A stretch of 64,000 bases of DNA, from the NCBI RefSeq assembly GCF_016863635.1, contig NZ_BOPG01000049.1:167243-231242 (forward strand), in the 5' to 3' direction. The stretch's first letter is position 1. Every line of letters begins with the position of its first letter. Of the stretch, positions 34,496 to 43,581 are shown piece by piece. The notes under the pieces were generated by a model, which made no database searches, had not been told where the DNA came from, and was given only the letters and a program-made list of their open reading frames with translations. The stretch comes from Virgisporangium aurantiacum (GTDB lineage: Bacteria; Actinomycetota; Actinomycetes; Mycobacteriales; Micromonosporaceae). A program made the position numbers and the translations under genes.

Positions 34496-35497
34496 ATGAC
34501 GGTGCGCATCGGCATCAACGGTTTCGGACGGATCGGCCGCAGCTTCCTGCGCGCCGCCCTCGCGAACGACGCCGACGTCGAGGTGGTCGCGGTCAACGAC
34601 CTCACCGACGCCCGCACGCTGGCCACGCTGCTCGAGTGGGACTCCGTCTCCGGTCACCTGGACGGCGTCACCTTCGACGGCGACGCGATCGGCGTCCAGG
34701 GCAGGCGCATGAGCGTCTTCGCCCACTCCGACCCGGCCACCATTCCCTGGGGCGACGCCGGCGCCGACGTCGTCATCGAGTCCACCGGCCACTTCACCGA
34801 CGGCGCCGCGGCCGCGGCCCACCTCAAGGGCGGCGCGCGGAAGGTCATCATCTCGGCGCCGTCGAAGGGCGACGTCCCCACGTTCGTCCTCGGGGTGAAC
34901 GACGACCAACTCGACCCGGACAGCCGCGACGTCTTCTCCAACGGCTCGTGCACCACGAACTCGCTGGCGCCGCTGGCAAAGGTGCTGAACGATTCGTTCG
35001 GCCTCGAATCCGGCCTGATGACGACGATCCACGCCTACACGGGCGACCAACGACTGCACGACGCGCCCCACTCCGATCTGCGCCGGGCCCGCGCCGCCGC
35101 CGTCTCGACCATCCCGACCTCGTCGGGTGCGGCAAAGGCGATCGGCAAGGTCATCCCCGAACTCGACGGACGCCTCACCGGCGCCGCGCTCCGCGTGCCC
35201 GTCCCGGTAGGCTCGATCACCGACCTGACGGTGGTCCTGCGGCAGACCGCCACCGTCGACGACGTCAACGCCGCGTTCCGCGAGGCCGCCGCCTCCGAGC
35301 GGCTGCGCCGCTACCTGCAATACTCCGAGGCACCCCTGGTATCGGCCGACATCGTCGGCAACCCCTACTCGTCGATCTTCGACGCACCACTGACCCAGGC
35401 CGTCGGCAACCAGGTCAAAGTCCTCGCCTGGTACGACAACGAGTGGGGCTTCTCGAACCGACTGGTCGAATTCTCCGAACGGATCGCGCCTGCGTAG
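34496..35497 (+). CDS. gap: Type I glyceraldehyde-3-phosphate dehydrogenase
   Basis: A 333-aa enzyme oxidising glyceraldehyde-3-phosphate with NAD and phosphate. The nucleotide fold has INGFGRIGR. Catalytic Cys152 lies in SNGSCTTNSLAPL and the base His179 in TTIHAYTGDQ. The second cysteine of the usual SCTTNCLAP is Ser here, and the usual NDQ is GDQ. Asp35 favours NAD. Co-transcription with a TetR repressor is odd for a housekeeping glycolytic gene; it suggests an inducible isoenzyme, possibly tolerant of GAPDH-directed electrophiles. Confidence 0.95.
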   Translation: MTVRIGINGFGRIGRSFLRAALANDADVEVVAVNDLTDARTLATLLEWDSVSGHLDGVTFDGDAIGVQGRRMSVFAHSDPATIPWGDAGADVVIESTGHFTDGAAAAAHLKGGARKVIISAPSKGDVPTFVLGVNDDQLDPDSRDVFSNGSCTTNSLAPLAKVLNDSFGLESGLMTTIHAYTGDQRLHDAPHSDLRRARAAAVSTIPTSSGAAKAIGKVIPELDGRLTGAALRVPVPVGSITDLTVVLRQTATVDDVNAAFREAAASERLRRYLQYSEAPLVSADIVGNPYSSIFDAPLTQAVGNQVKVLAWYDNEWGFSNRLVEFSERIAPA

Positions 35498-35556
35498 GTC
35501 TCCGGCGTGGCCGGGGGTTCGAACGTTGTCGAGCACTTCGCTGGTTTAGTTCGAGC

Positions 35557-35562
35557 TATAGT
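35557..35562 (+). promoter_or_regulatory. -10 element TATAGT at the toxin-antitoxin locus
   Basis: TATAGT lies six bases before the GTG of the disrupted toxin gene, which would give a nearly leaderless transcript. This is common in actinobacteria. No convincing -35 is seen. Confidence 0.4.
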
Positions 35563-35568
35563 TGTCGG

Positions 35569-35961
35569 GTGACCGATCCCGCGCGGCGTTGGGCGATCAG
35601 GACCACGTCGGATGTCCGGCAGTGACTCCGGTCGCTGCGTCGCGACGACCCGGATACCTATCGCTCGGTGAACGTTGCGATCGACATGCTCGCCGAACGC
35701 GGTCCTGGTCTGGGCCGCCCGCTCGTCGACACACTTCAGGGCTCGGAGATCAGCAACCTGAAGGAGCTGCGGCCAAGGTCTGGCCGCGATGTGGCGATTC
35801 GGATCCTGTTCGTTTTCGACCCGTGGTCGCAGGGAGTGTTGCTGGTCGCCGGGAACAAGGCGGGTGACTGGTCCGGGTGGTACGAGGTGGCGATCCCGGT
35901 GGCTGAGGCTGCTTACGAGGGCTGGCTGGCGTTCGAACGCAAGAGGAGGGAGGACTCATGA
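35569..35961 (+). pseudogene. RelE/HigB-like toxin with internal stop codon
   Basis: Read in one frame from GTG 35569, the sequence shows a HigB/Gp49-like toxin: RRWAIRTTSDVRQ, a TGA at 35623-35625, LRSLRRDDPDTYRSV, then the conserved block DMLAERGPGLGRPLVDT and NLKELRPRSG. Homologues have Trp where the TGA stands, so a single TGG-to-TGA change is likely. A 97-aa product could start at GTG 35668, but it lacks a ribosome site and the first strand and helix of the fold. The antitoxin gene overlaps the 3' end by ATGA and is intact. Confidence 0.65.
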
Positions 35962-36272
35962 CCGAGTTCCACGACTGGGACGACATCCGTGCCGAACTCG
36001 ACGACGGAGACACCGATGCGCTCAACGCGGAGCGGGCGCGGACCGAAGCCTGGGTGAGCGCCTTCCATCTGTCCGAGGAGCGCAGGCGTCTCGGACTGAC
36101 CCAGCGCCAGGTAGCCGAGCTGATGGGTGTCACGCCGGGTCGGGTGAGTCAGATCGAGAACGGTGACCTGGACGTGAACGAGGTCGCCACCCTCAGCCGG
36201 TACGCGCAGGCGTTGGGTGCCCGGCTGCGCATCATCTTCGACTACGGCAATGATCTCCGGCAGATTGCCTGA
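35958..36272 (+). CDS. XRE-family antitoxin
   Basis: A 104-aa antitoxin of the HigA-like type. An N-terminal helix is followed by a helix-turn-helix at residues 43-95 (ERRRLGLTQRQVAELMGVTP, then GRVSQIENGDLDV). Its start overlaps the end of the disrupted toxin gene. It normally binds the toxin and represses the shared promoter; here it may be an orphan repressor, since the toxin appears broken. Confidence 0.88.
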   Translation: MTEFHDWDDIRAELDDGDTDALNAERARTEAWVSAFHLSEERRRLGLTQRQVAELMGVTPGRVSQIENGDLDVNEVATLSRYAQALGARLRIIFDYGNDLRQIA

Positions 36273-36319
36273 CTACGCGTGGTGCCGGCACTTGCGGCGT
36301 TGAAAGCGAAGGAGCGTCC

Positions 36320-36490
36320 TTGACGGAGGCGACGAACTGGCGGGACGTCAAGGCGAAGGCCAGTGCCGCCGATCCCACCTGGGACAGTGCTGAGCGTGTG
36401 GCGCGGCGTCGGCAGATGCGTGAGCAGATGCTCGCCTCGGTCAGCGGCGCCCAGTTGGCCGAGATTCGCCAGCAACGTGGCCACGGGCAA
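36320..36490 (+). pseudogene. 5' fragment of a second XRE antitoxin gene
   Basis: TTG 36320, with GGAG upstream, starts a typical antitoxin N-terminus (NWRDVKAKASAADPTWD, then RRRQMREQMLASVSGAQLAE). The reading fits homologues only to about IRQQRG; the helix-turn-helix that should follow is replaced by unrelated text. The frame stays open to 36640, but the later residues show no family pattern. It is a truncated remnant next to another damaged toxin-antitoxin locus. Confidence 0.55.
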
Positions 36491-36600
36491 AAGGCTCCGT
36501 CCCAACTTAAGGGCTCAGCCGAGGCCGGTGCGGTCGAGGCAGTCGATCAAACTCGGCTTGCGGGCGTGTTCCTCGCGGAGCTGCTTCATGCGCTGCGGAA

Positions 36601-36900
36601 TTGCCGGGCTGGTTGTTCAACCTGTACCAGCCGTACCTGATCGATCCGGTCGCGATGGCGCTGACCGCGTGGTGCATCACCGCGGTGGCTTACAACTGGA
36701 CGAAGGTGCTGCCGTTGCTGCTCACCGCGGCCGGGCTGGCGCGTGAGACGACCACGATGCTGATCGTGCCGCTGTATCTGGTGTTGCGCCGGCGCTGGGT
36801 CGACGTGGGCACGGGCGTGCAGGTATCGCTGTTGATTGGCCTGGCGCTGCTGGCGATGTGGGCGGTACGGCAGCCGCAGCGGAGCCGCCAGCGAAAGTCG
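36601..36900 (+). pseudogene. Internal fragment of a polytopic membrane protein
   Basis: The reading PGWLFNLYQPYLIDPVAMAL, then LPLLLTAAGLARETTTMLIV and VSLLIGLALLAMW, has three hydrophobic helices typical of GT-C-like or DUF2029-like membrane glycosyltransferases. The N-terminal catalytic loops and most helices are missing, and the reading runs into basic low-complexity text. On the other strand, about 36500-36600 reads EEHARKPSLIDCLDRTGLG before a stop, perhaps another gene end. The segment is a junction of broken pieces. Confidence 0.45.
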
Positions 36901-37009
36901 AGCCGCCGGCCGAAGTCGATCAGCCGGCCGACGTCAATCCGACGGCCGTTCCGGCGCAGCAGGCAACACATGACGTGCCCTGCGGGACACCAACGGGTCA
37001 GACGCGCTC

Positions 37010-38344
37010 TTAGGGAGTTTGCGAGCGCACGTCGTTGATGGTCTTGAGTACCGGGTCGCGCAACTGCTTCGGGGTGTTGCCCTGGGCGATGACCACCCAC
37101 TGTGGCGGACCACCGGCCGTGGTGCCGAAGTAGTGCAGCATCGTGAACTGCTCGCGCCCGTCGCCGTAGTCGACCTCGACGAACTTGGTCGTGGCGTCTG
37201 TGGCGGCCAGCACGCCGTCGGGCTTCCACGGCGTCATCGTCTCGAACTGCGCCTGCTCGGTGGCGTCGCAACTGTTGGCGCAGCGACGGACCACGAATGC
37301 CATCACGGAGTGGTTCGGTTGGGCGCCCCACGTGCAGTTGTGTGCCTTGTAGCCCGGCTCGCCGACAAAGAACTCGCACGTCGCGTCGGCCGGCGTACGG
37401 AACGCGAACGGCCACGTCTCGAAGTCCTGGACCTTCGTCGCCTCACCGGGCTGCCAGGTGGTGCCGAGCACCGCCACCGGTGCCGCCGACGCCTGAAACG
37501 TCGGCCGCGGGGTCGGCGTAGGGCTGGGCGACGGCGAAGGGCTGGCCGAGGTCGTCGTCGGCCCCCCTCCCGTGTCCTTGGCGCGGCCGGGCAGGACGAA
37601 CGCCGCGGCCGCCGCGCCGGCGGCGAGGACGAGCACCACACCGGCAATCAGCCCGACCCGTAGCCGACGGGCGCGGGACCGGCGCCGCCGCTCGGCCAAC
37701 TCCTGCGGGCTGGGCAGCGGTGGAATATCGGGCGAACGCGTCCACGACTGGGCGGGATCCGGGGGTTGGGCAGCGGGCTGCTGGGCCGGCCAGTGCACCG
37801 GGCCGGGCACCTGCCCCCACGGCGAGATCGGCTGCTGCGGGGCGGACGGTGGCGCGACCGGGCCGGGAACACCGCTGACGGGGGCGGGCGCAGCTTGGAT
37901 CCAGGGCGCCGACGGCGCGGGCGGGTTCGTCGGCTGCATCGGCGGCGGGGCGGGCTGGTCGGCCGGAGGGGTGTAGACAGCCGGTGACAACGGCGCGACC
38001 GGTGATCCGGGTGGCGCGACCGGCGGGCCGGACGGACGCAGCCCGAGGAGCCGCGCAACGAACGCCTGGCCATGCGGATCCGCGGCCAGCGCGGCCCAGG
38101 GCTTCACGCCGATGACGTCTTCGGCCAGCAGCGTCACGTCGGTGACGTCAGGTCGTTGCGCCCACCGCACAGCGTCGACGAACGACGCCCGTGCCGCCTG
38201 GTTGTTGATCGCACCAGGGGCGAGCAACACCATGATCGCCGGCTGGCCGGTGGACGACCCGCCGTCCCAGACCTCGAACATCTCGGTCTGATTGACCTGC
38301 CGGACCAAGTGGAACGTCTGCCCGACCTGCTCCGATGATTGCAT
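37010..38344 (-). CDS. Membrane-anchored protein with proline-rich linker
   Basis: A 444-aa protein. Residues 1-100 resemble the N-lobe of a bacterial Ser/Thr kinase without catalytic residues (FHLVRQVNQTEMFEVWDG). A proline/glutamine-rich linker (about 115-230) leads to one membrane helix at about 250-272. An extracellular Ser/Pro/Thr spacer and a globular domain (about 300-444) follow, with paired cysteines (ADATCEFF, AHNCTWG, RRCANSCD). ATG 38344 is chosen for GGAGG upstream; ATG 38383 is an alternative. It is divergent from the xylanase gene. Function unknown. Confidence 0.7.
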   Translation of the reverse strand: MQSSEQVGQTFHLVRQVNQTEMFEVWDGGSSTGQPAIMVLLAPGAINNQAARASFVDAVRWAQRPDVTDVTLLAEDVIGVKPWAALAADPHGQAFVARLLGLRPSGPPVAPPGSPVAPLSPAVYTPPADQPAPPPMQPTNPPAPSAPWIQAAPAPVSGVPGPVAPPSAPQQPISPWGQVPGPVHWPAQQPAAQPPDPAQSWTRSPDIPPLPSPQELAERRRRSRARRLRVGLIAGVVLVLAAGAAAAAFVLPGRAKDTGGGPTTTSASPSPSPSPTPTPRPTFQASAAPVAVLGTTWQPGEATKVQDFETWPFAFRTPADATCEFFVGEPGYKAHNCTWGAQPNHSVMAFVVRRCANSCDATEQAQFETMTPWKPDGVLAATDATTKFVEVDYGDGREQFTMLHYFGTTAGGPPQWVVIAQGNTPKQLRDPVLKTINDVRSQTP

Positions 38345-38473
38345 CCCCGCCTCCAACGCACCCCTGCCGATATTCTCTCTCATCGACACGACTCGCCAAC
38401 ATCGGCCCAATGTGCCTGAGGTGCCGAAACGGCCGGACGAGCCTACCGCCACCGCAGGGTATGGTCGCTGTCA

Positions 38474-39622
38474 ATGCGAGTGCCGATGCGATTGCGCGCC
38501 ATCCGGCCTCCGGTCTGGGCGCTCTCCGGCGCGACGGTCGTCGTCGCGCTCGTCAGTGCGACCGTCGTCGTCACGCTGCTCAGCGGGGCGGCCACGACCA
38601 CGGCCGGAGCCACGGAGGCAACGCACAGCAATCTCACCGAGCGGGAGAGCGGTGTGGGTAGCGGTCTGCGGCATCGCGGACGCGCGAGCGGCGTGAAGAT
38701 CGGCACGGCGGCGCAACCGGCCGCCATGGCGGAAAACGGGGCATACCAGGCGGTCCTGTCCCAGGAGTTCGACAGCGTGACGTCCGAGAGCCAGATGAAG
38801 TGGGACATCGTCGAGCCGGCCCGGGGAGCGTACGACTGGACGAGCTCCGAGGCCCTGGTCCGGTTCGCCGAGGCCAACGGCCAGATCGTGCGTGGGCACA
38901 CGCTTGTCTGGCACGACGCGTTGCCGGGCTGGGTGGCCAACGGCACGTTCAGCCCGGAGCAGCTTCGTGACCTGTTGCGCGAACACATCCAAACCGTCGT
39001 CGGCCGGTACAAGGGTCGCGTCGCCGCCTGGGACGTCATCAACGAACCCATCGCCGACACCGGCGGCAAGCTGCGCCCGTCACTGTGGATGACCGCGCTC
39101 GGCCCCGGCTACATCGCCGATGCCCTGCGCTGGGCCCACGAGGCCGACCCCGGCGCCAAGCTGTACATCAACGACTACGGCGTGGAGGCCGTCAACGCGA
39201 AAAGCGACGCGTTGTACAACGTCGTGCGAGGACTGCGCCGGGACGGCGTCCCCGTCGACGGTGTCGGCTTCCAGTCACACCTCGCCCTCAGCACCAACCT
39301 GACCACGCTCGACGCCAACCTCCGTCGCTTCGCGGACCTCGGTCTCGACATCGCGATCACCGAGATGGACGTGCGGCTGCCGCTTCCGGCCACGCCGGCC
39401 CAGCACGTCGCCCAGGCCGGCCTCTATACGCGGGTCCTCCAGGCCTGTCTCGCCGTCGCGCGCTGTGTCTCGTACACCGTGTGGGGTTTCACCGACCGGT
39501 ATTCGTGGGTCCCGTACGCCTATCCCGGTTGGGGTGACGCATGTCTCTTCGACGCCACCTACCAGCCGAAGCCCGCGTACCAGCAGCTTCGCCAGTTGCT
39601 CGTCGACAGCCCGAGACGTTGA
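38474..39622 (+). CDS. Secreted GH10 endo-1,4-beta-xylanase
   Basis: A 382-aa glycoside hydrolase family 10 enzyme. An N-terminal hydrophobic anchor or signal lies at residues 12-45. The TIM barrel follows, with acid/base Glu191 in WDVINEPI and nucleophile Glu297 in ITEMDVR. GHTLVWHDALPGW and YINDYGV are conserved substrate strands. No carbohydrate-binding module is present. It is followed after one base by a glycosyltransferase gene, an unusual link between a xylanase and glycan synthesis; it may trim an exopolysaccharide. Confidence 0.93.
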   Translation: MRVPMRLRAIRPPVWALSGATVVVALVSATVVVTLLSGAATTTAGATEATHSNLTERESGVGSGLRHRGRASGVKIGTAAQPAAMAENGAYQAVLSQEFDSVTSESQMKWDIVEPARGAYDWTSSEALVRFAEANGQIVRGHTLVWHDALPGWVANGTFSPEQLRDLLREHIQTVVGRYKGRVAAWDVINEPIADTGGKLRPSLWMTALGPGYIADALRWAHEADPGAKLYINDYGVEAVNAKSDALYNVVRGLRRDGVPVDGVGFQSHLALSTNLTTLDANLRRFADLGLDIAITEMDVRLPLPATPAQHVAQAGLYTRVLQACLAVARCVSYTVWGFTDRYSWVPYAYPGWGDACLFDATYQPKPAYQQLRQLLVDSPRR

Positions 39623-39623
39623 C

Positions 39624-40655
39624 GTGACCGACGAGGCGGGGACGGCGACTGCGGGCGAACGGTCGGCGGGGTTGCCGGGCACGGGTCTGCGGGTTCTCCA
39701 CGTCACCAACATGTGGCCGGTCGACGGCAGCTTCCGCGGAATCTTCGTGCGCGAACAGGTCGACGCGTTGCGGGCGGCCGGGGTGGACGTCGAGGTCGAG
39801 GTCGTCGCGCAGGCCCGCGGGCGGCGCGACTATCTGTTGGCGGCGCCGAGAATCCGTCGGCTGGTCCGGGACGGCGGCTATGACCTCGTCCACGTCCATC
39901 ACGGCATGACCGCGCTCGCGACCCGGTTCGCCGGACCGGTGCCGCGCGTCCTGAACCTCTACGGCCACGACATCAACTGGCACTGGCAGCGCTGGATCAC
40001 CCGGCTCGGCTGGGGCGGCGTCGCCGACAAGGTGTACGTGTCGCGGCGGATGGCGGTCGCCGCGGGCGATCCCGACGGCGAGGTCATCCCCAACGGCGTC
40101 GACTTCGACCTGTTCACGCCGATCGACCGGGCGGGCGCGCGCGCCGGTCTGCGCATCGCGCCGGACGAGAAGGTGATCCTGTTCGGCGGCGTGCCGGAGA
40201 ACTGGGTCAAGGGCCACGACGTCTTCACCGACGTCCTCAACGCGCTGACCGCACGCGGGATGCCGGTGCGCGAGCTGGTGCTCGCCGCGCCCGGACAGAG
40301 CCGGGCCGACGTCGCACCGAAGTTCGCCGCCGCCGACCTGCTGCTGTTCACCTCGCGCCGGGGCTATGAGGGATCGCCGACGGTGGTCAAAGAGGCGTCG
40401 GTGATCGGGCTGCCGGTGGTGACCACCGACGTCGGCGACGTCGCGGACGTCCTGGCCGGAGTGACGCCGTCGGCCGTGGCTCCGTGGGGCACCACCCGTG
40501 ACGAACTCGTCGACGGCCTGACCCAGCGGGCCTTCGAGGTCCTGACCGACGGCCGGCGGTCCAACGGTCGTGAGGTCAACGCGTGGCTCGACTGGGCCGT
40601 CATCGCCCGCCAGGTGATCGCGCACTACCGGCGGGTGCTCACGTCGTCTCGGTAG
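39624..40655 (+). CDS. GT4-type glycosyltransferase
   Basis: A 343-aa GT-B glycosyltransferase. The N-terminal motif LHVTNMWPVDGSFRGIFVRE marks the acceptor domain; VHHGMTALA and NLYGHDINW follow. The C-terminal donor domain has RRGYEGSPTVVKEASVIGLP, with the E-x7-E pair of family 4. GTG 39624 starts one base after the xylanase stop, so the two are translated together. Its 3' end overlaps the convergent fusion gene by 17 bp. Confidence 0.9.
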   Translation: MTDEAGTATAGERSAGLPGTGLRVLHVTNMWPVDGSFRGIFVREQVDALRAAGVDVEVEVVAQARGRRDYLLAAPRIRRLVRDGGYDLVHVHHGMTALATRFAGPVPRVLNLYGHDINWHWQRWITRLGWGGVADKVYVSRRMAVAAGDPDGEVIPNGVDFDLFTPIDRAGARAGLRIAPDEKVILFGGVPENWVKGHDVFTDVLNALTARGMPVRELVLAAPGQSRADVAPKFAAADLLLFTSRRGYEGSPTVVKEASVIGLPVVTTDVGDVADVLAGVTPSAVAPWGTTRDELVDGLTQRAFEVLTDGRRSNGREVNAWLDWAVIARQVIAHYRRVLTSSR

Positions 40656-43581
40656 TGACGGCGGCCGACGTGGTCTCCTCGCGCTGGCGCGTTCCCTCGT
40701 GCTGGTGCGTTCCCTCGCGATCGTGCGTTCCTTCGCGCTGGCGCGGAATGGCGCCGACGTGCGTGCGGGCGGCCGCCTGCGGGCCGGGCACCGGCTGACG
40801 CGACCGGCGGCGCGCCAGCCGGTCGATCAGCGCGAGATAGGTGACCTTCTGCTGCCGCCACTGCAACGGCACGAGCGCGACACTTGCCCGCTCGGCCTGC
40901 TTTCTGGCCCGCTCCGGGTCGCTCGCCAGCCCACGCATGGCGGCGACGAGGTTCGCGACGTCGGCGGGATCGACGAAGGTGATGGCGTCGTCCGGGAAGT
41001 GCCGGACGATGACCCGGTTGCGGAAGCTGATCACCGGCACCCCGAGGGCCATGTACTCCATCAGCTTTGTCGGCAGGACCTCGCGGGTCCACGGGTCGAG
41101 CTGGCTGGGCAGCACGCCGAAGTGGACCCGTTCCAGGGCCGGCGGAATCGAGGTGATCGGCAGCAGTCCGTCGGGCAGGGACACGATCCCGTCCAGGCCG
41201 CCCTCGGCCACCTGGACCCGCAGCGCGGCGAGGGCGTCGCCGCTGCCGAGGATCTGCAGCCGCACCCGGGGCATCTCGCGATGGAGCTGTGCCACCGCCT
41301 CGACGAGGTTGGCCAGGCCGTGCCGGGGGGCGAGAAGACCGTGGTAACTGAAGACGATGTCGCCGTCGGTGGCGGGCGGCCGGTGCTCGCGCGGCGGGAA
41401 GAGCCGCTCGTCGGGGCTGTTGAGCACGATCGTCAGCGGCCGTTTGGTCATCGCCCGGATGGTTTCCGCATAGGGCTCGTGGACGGTGAGAACCTCGTCG
41501 GCGAACGCGAACGCGGCCCTGGTGCTCAGTTGGATGCCGCGCATGACGAGACCCCGCGGCGAGAACTTCGACGCGAACAACTGGGCGGTCAGGTCGTGCA
41601 CGTCGAGGAGGACGGGCGTGCGGGCGAGCTTCTGCGCCGCGGCCGTGAAGATCATGGCCTCGGGCATCGTGTGGGTCTGCACGAGGTCGAATGCCCGCGG
41701 CCGGCGGATCAGCCACGCGGTCGCGCGCACGAAAAACGCGCCGTAGAGCCGGAGATAGGCCAGCGCCGAATCGCCGCGGTACTTCGAGACCCGCAGATGG
41801 ATGACGCGAACGCCGTCGATCATCTCCTCGCGCGGTGCACCGGCCCGGTTGAGGGCGAGCACGGTCACGTCGTCGCCGCGTGCGGCGAGCGCCTCGGCCT
41901 CCCGGCGCACGCGGGGGTTCGCCTCGTACTCCGAAACGATCACCATGCCGATCCGCAGCGGACGGTCCGCCTCGTCCACCCGCTGGCGGGGGAGGTCCGG
42001 GGCGGCGTGCCGGGCGAGGCCGACCGTCCAGGCGATGCCGAGGACGGTGAACAGCAGCGCGGGGAACAGCGGGTCTTCCAGCGAGATGGACAGGAACGCG
42101 ACGAGGAACGCGACGGCCATCGTGGCGATGGCCCACGGCAGCGCCGGCGATGGCAACGTGCGTTCCCCGCTCGCGTCCGACTTCCGTCGCGCCCGGCGGG
42201 ACGCCGTCAGCAACGGCCGGATGAGCAGGAACAGCCAGCCGACGTAGGCGAGCGCACCGATCGCGCCGGTCTCCACCCACAGGTGCAGCCAGAACGAGTC
42301 GACCGTCTCCGTGTAGAAGCCGTGCATGTCGAAGCCGTTCGGCCCGAACCGGGGATCCTCGTTCCAGCGCGGGTTGTTCTGGTAGGCCACGTAGCCACCG
42401 AACTGGCCGGTGCCGTAACCCAGCAGTGGTCGGTGCCGCCAGAGGTCGAACGCCTGTTGCGCGTAGAGGACGCGGATCTCACGCTCGGCCGGCGGCGGCG
42501 CCGCCGGCTGCGTAACCGGAGACGGCTGTTCCGCCGGTGCCGGCTGGGTCGACGCGGGCTGGGTCGGCGCGGGCTGGGAGGCCTGGTCCTGCGACGGCGT
42601 GGCCGCCGCCGTCGGACCGGGCGCCGGGGACTGTGTCGGCTGCGGGGTGGGGCGGGATCCGGACGGCGCCTTGACCGCGTTGACCACACCGTCGAACCGG
42701 CGGGACCACTCCGCGCGGTTGCTCGGCGTGATCACCAGCGGCACCGCGGCGAACAGGACGACGAGAGCGGCGCAGGCGAACACGATCCTCTTGCGGGTCC
42801 CGTTGACCAGCGGGATGACGACCAGTCCGGCGAGCGCCGCGAGGATCGACTCGCGGGACTGGGTGGCGGCGAGCCCGAGCAGCACCACGCCGAACGCCGA
42901 CCACCACCGGGCCGGTCGGCGTGGCCGGGCCGCCAGCACCGCGGCGATGCCCAGCGCGGCCAGCGCGAGCAGGTGGCCGAGGTCGTTGGGGTGTTTGAAC
43001 AGCCCCTGCGCCCGGTTGATGTCGGCCCACGTCATGTCGTTCCAGCCGAGCCACAGGTACGCCTGCCGACCGACCGCGAGTTGCAGGATCCCGGCCAGGG
43101 CGTGCACGGCGACGAGTGGGGCGAGCACGAGCACGAACCGGCGCACCTGCACCGGATCCGGTGCCAGGGCCCGCCACGCATAGAAAATGATCGCGCCGCG
43201 CAGGTACACGAAAATGGCCTGGGCGATCAGCGACGGCGACGATCCGGAAACCAGACCGGCCACCACCAACACGACGAACAGCACGGCCAGCGCCACGTCG
43301 GCGTCGGTGCGGAAGCTGCGCCAGCGGCGGGCCATCGTGATCTTCGCCGCGGCGGCCACGGCGAGCGCGAGGAACAGCCCGTTCTTCAACAGCCGCGGCC
43401 AGGTTGTCGGCGCGACGTCACCGAAACTCGACATGCGCGCCTGCAGCAACACGCCGTTGAGCCAGCCTTCGGCCAGCACGAGAACCAACAGGCACAGAAG
43501 CAAAACCCATAGCAGACGATCGAAGCGGCGCGTCCAGTTGGCGATGCCCGAGGCCCCCGTCGCCCTCAGCACGTCGTTCAC
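40639..43581 (-). CDS. O-antigen-polymerase-like and glycosyltransferase fusion
   Basis: A 980-aa bifunctional protein. Residues 1-530 are a polytopic Wzy/O-antigen-ligase-type domain with about eleven helices and a long Pro/Gln/Thr-rich extracellular loop (about 310-370). HPNDLGHLLALAALG and GYGTGQFGGY are family landmarks. Residues 545-925 are a GT4-type glycosyltransferase (MVIVSEYEANPRVRREAEAL, later LMEYMALGVPVISF). The tail ends in a short Arg/Glu/Gly/Thr/His repeat. It starts at GTG 43581, overlapping the flippase stop. Fusion of polymerase and transferase is uncommon. Confidence 0.85.
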   Translation of the reverse strand: MNDVLRATGASGIANWTRRFDRLLWVLLLCLLVLVLAEGWLNGVLLQARMSSFGDVAPTTWPRLLKNGLFLALAVAAAAKITMARRWRSFRTDADVALAVLFVVLVVAGLVSGSSPSLIAQAIFVYLRGAIIFYAWRALAPDPVQVRRFVLVLAPLVAVHALAGILQLAVGRQAYLWLGWNDMTWADINRAQGLFKHPNDLGHLLALAALGIAAVLAARPRRPARWWSAFGVVLLGLAATQSRESILAALAGLVVIPLVNGTRKRIVFACAALVVLFAAVPLVITPSNRAEWSRRFDGVVNAVKAPSGSRPTPQPTQSPAPGPTAAATPSQDQASQPAPTQPASTQPAPAEQPSPVTQPAAPPPAEREIRVLYAQQAFDLWRHRPLLGYGTGQFGGYVAYQNNPRWNEDPRFGPNGFDMHGFYTETVDSFWLHLWVETGAIGALAYVGWLFLLIRPLLTASRRARRKSDASGERTLPSPALPWAIATMAVAFLVAFLSISLEDPLFPALLFTVLGIAWTVGLARHAAPDLPRQRVDEADRPLRIGMVIVSEYEANPRVRREAEALAARGDDVTVLALNRAGAPREEMIDGVRVIHLRVSKYRGDSALAYLRLYGAFFVRATAWLIRRPRAFDLVQTHTMPEAMIFTAAAQKLARTPVLLDVHDLTAQLFASKFSPRGLVMRGIQLSTRAAFAFADEVLTVHEPYAETIRAMTKRPLTIVLNSPDERLFPPREHRPPATDGDIVFSYHGLLAPRHGLANLVEAVAQLHREMPRVRLQILGSGDALAALRVQVAEGGLDGIVSLPDGLLPITSIPPALERVHFGVLPSQLDPWTREVLPTKLMEYMALGVPVISFRNRVIVRHFPDDAITFVDPADVANLVAAMRGLASDPERARKQAERASVALVPLQWRQQKVTYLALIDRLARRRSRQPVPGPQAAARTHVGAIPRQREGTHDREGTHQHEGTRQREETTSAAVTTETT

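Noticed and set aside
40699..43512. A 937-residue plus-strand open frame over the polymerase fusion
   Set aside because: It has no domains and an Arg/Gly/His-rich text; the minus strand encodes clear membrane and GT4 domains.
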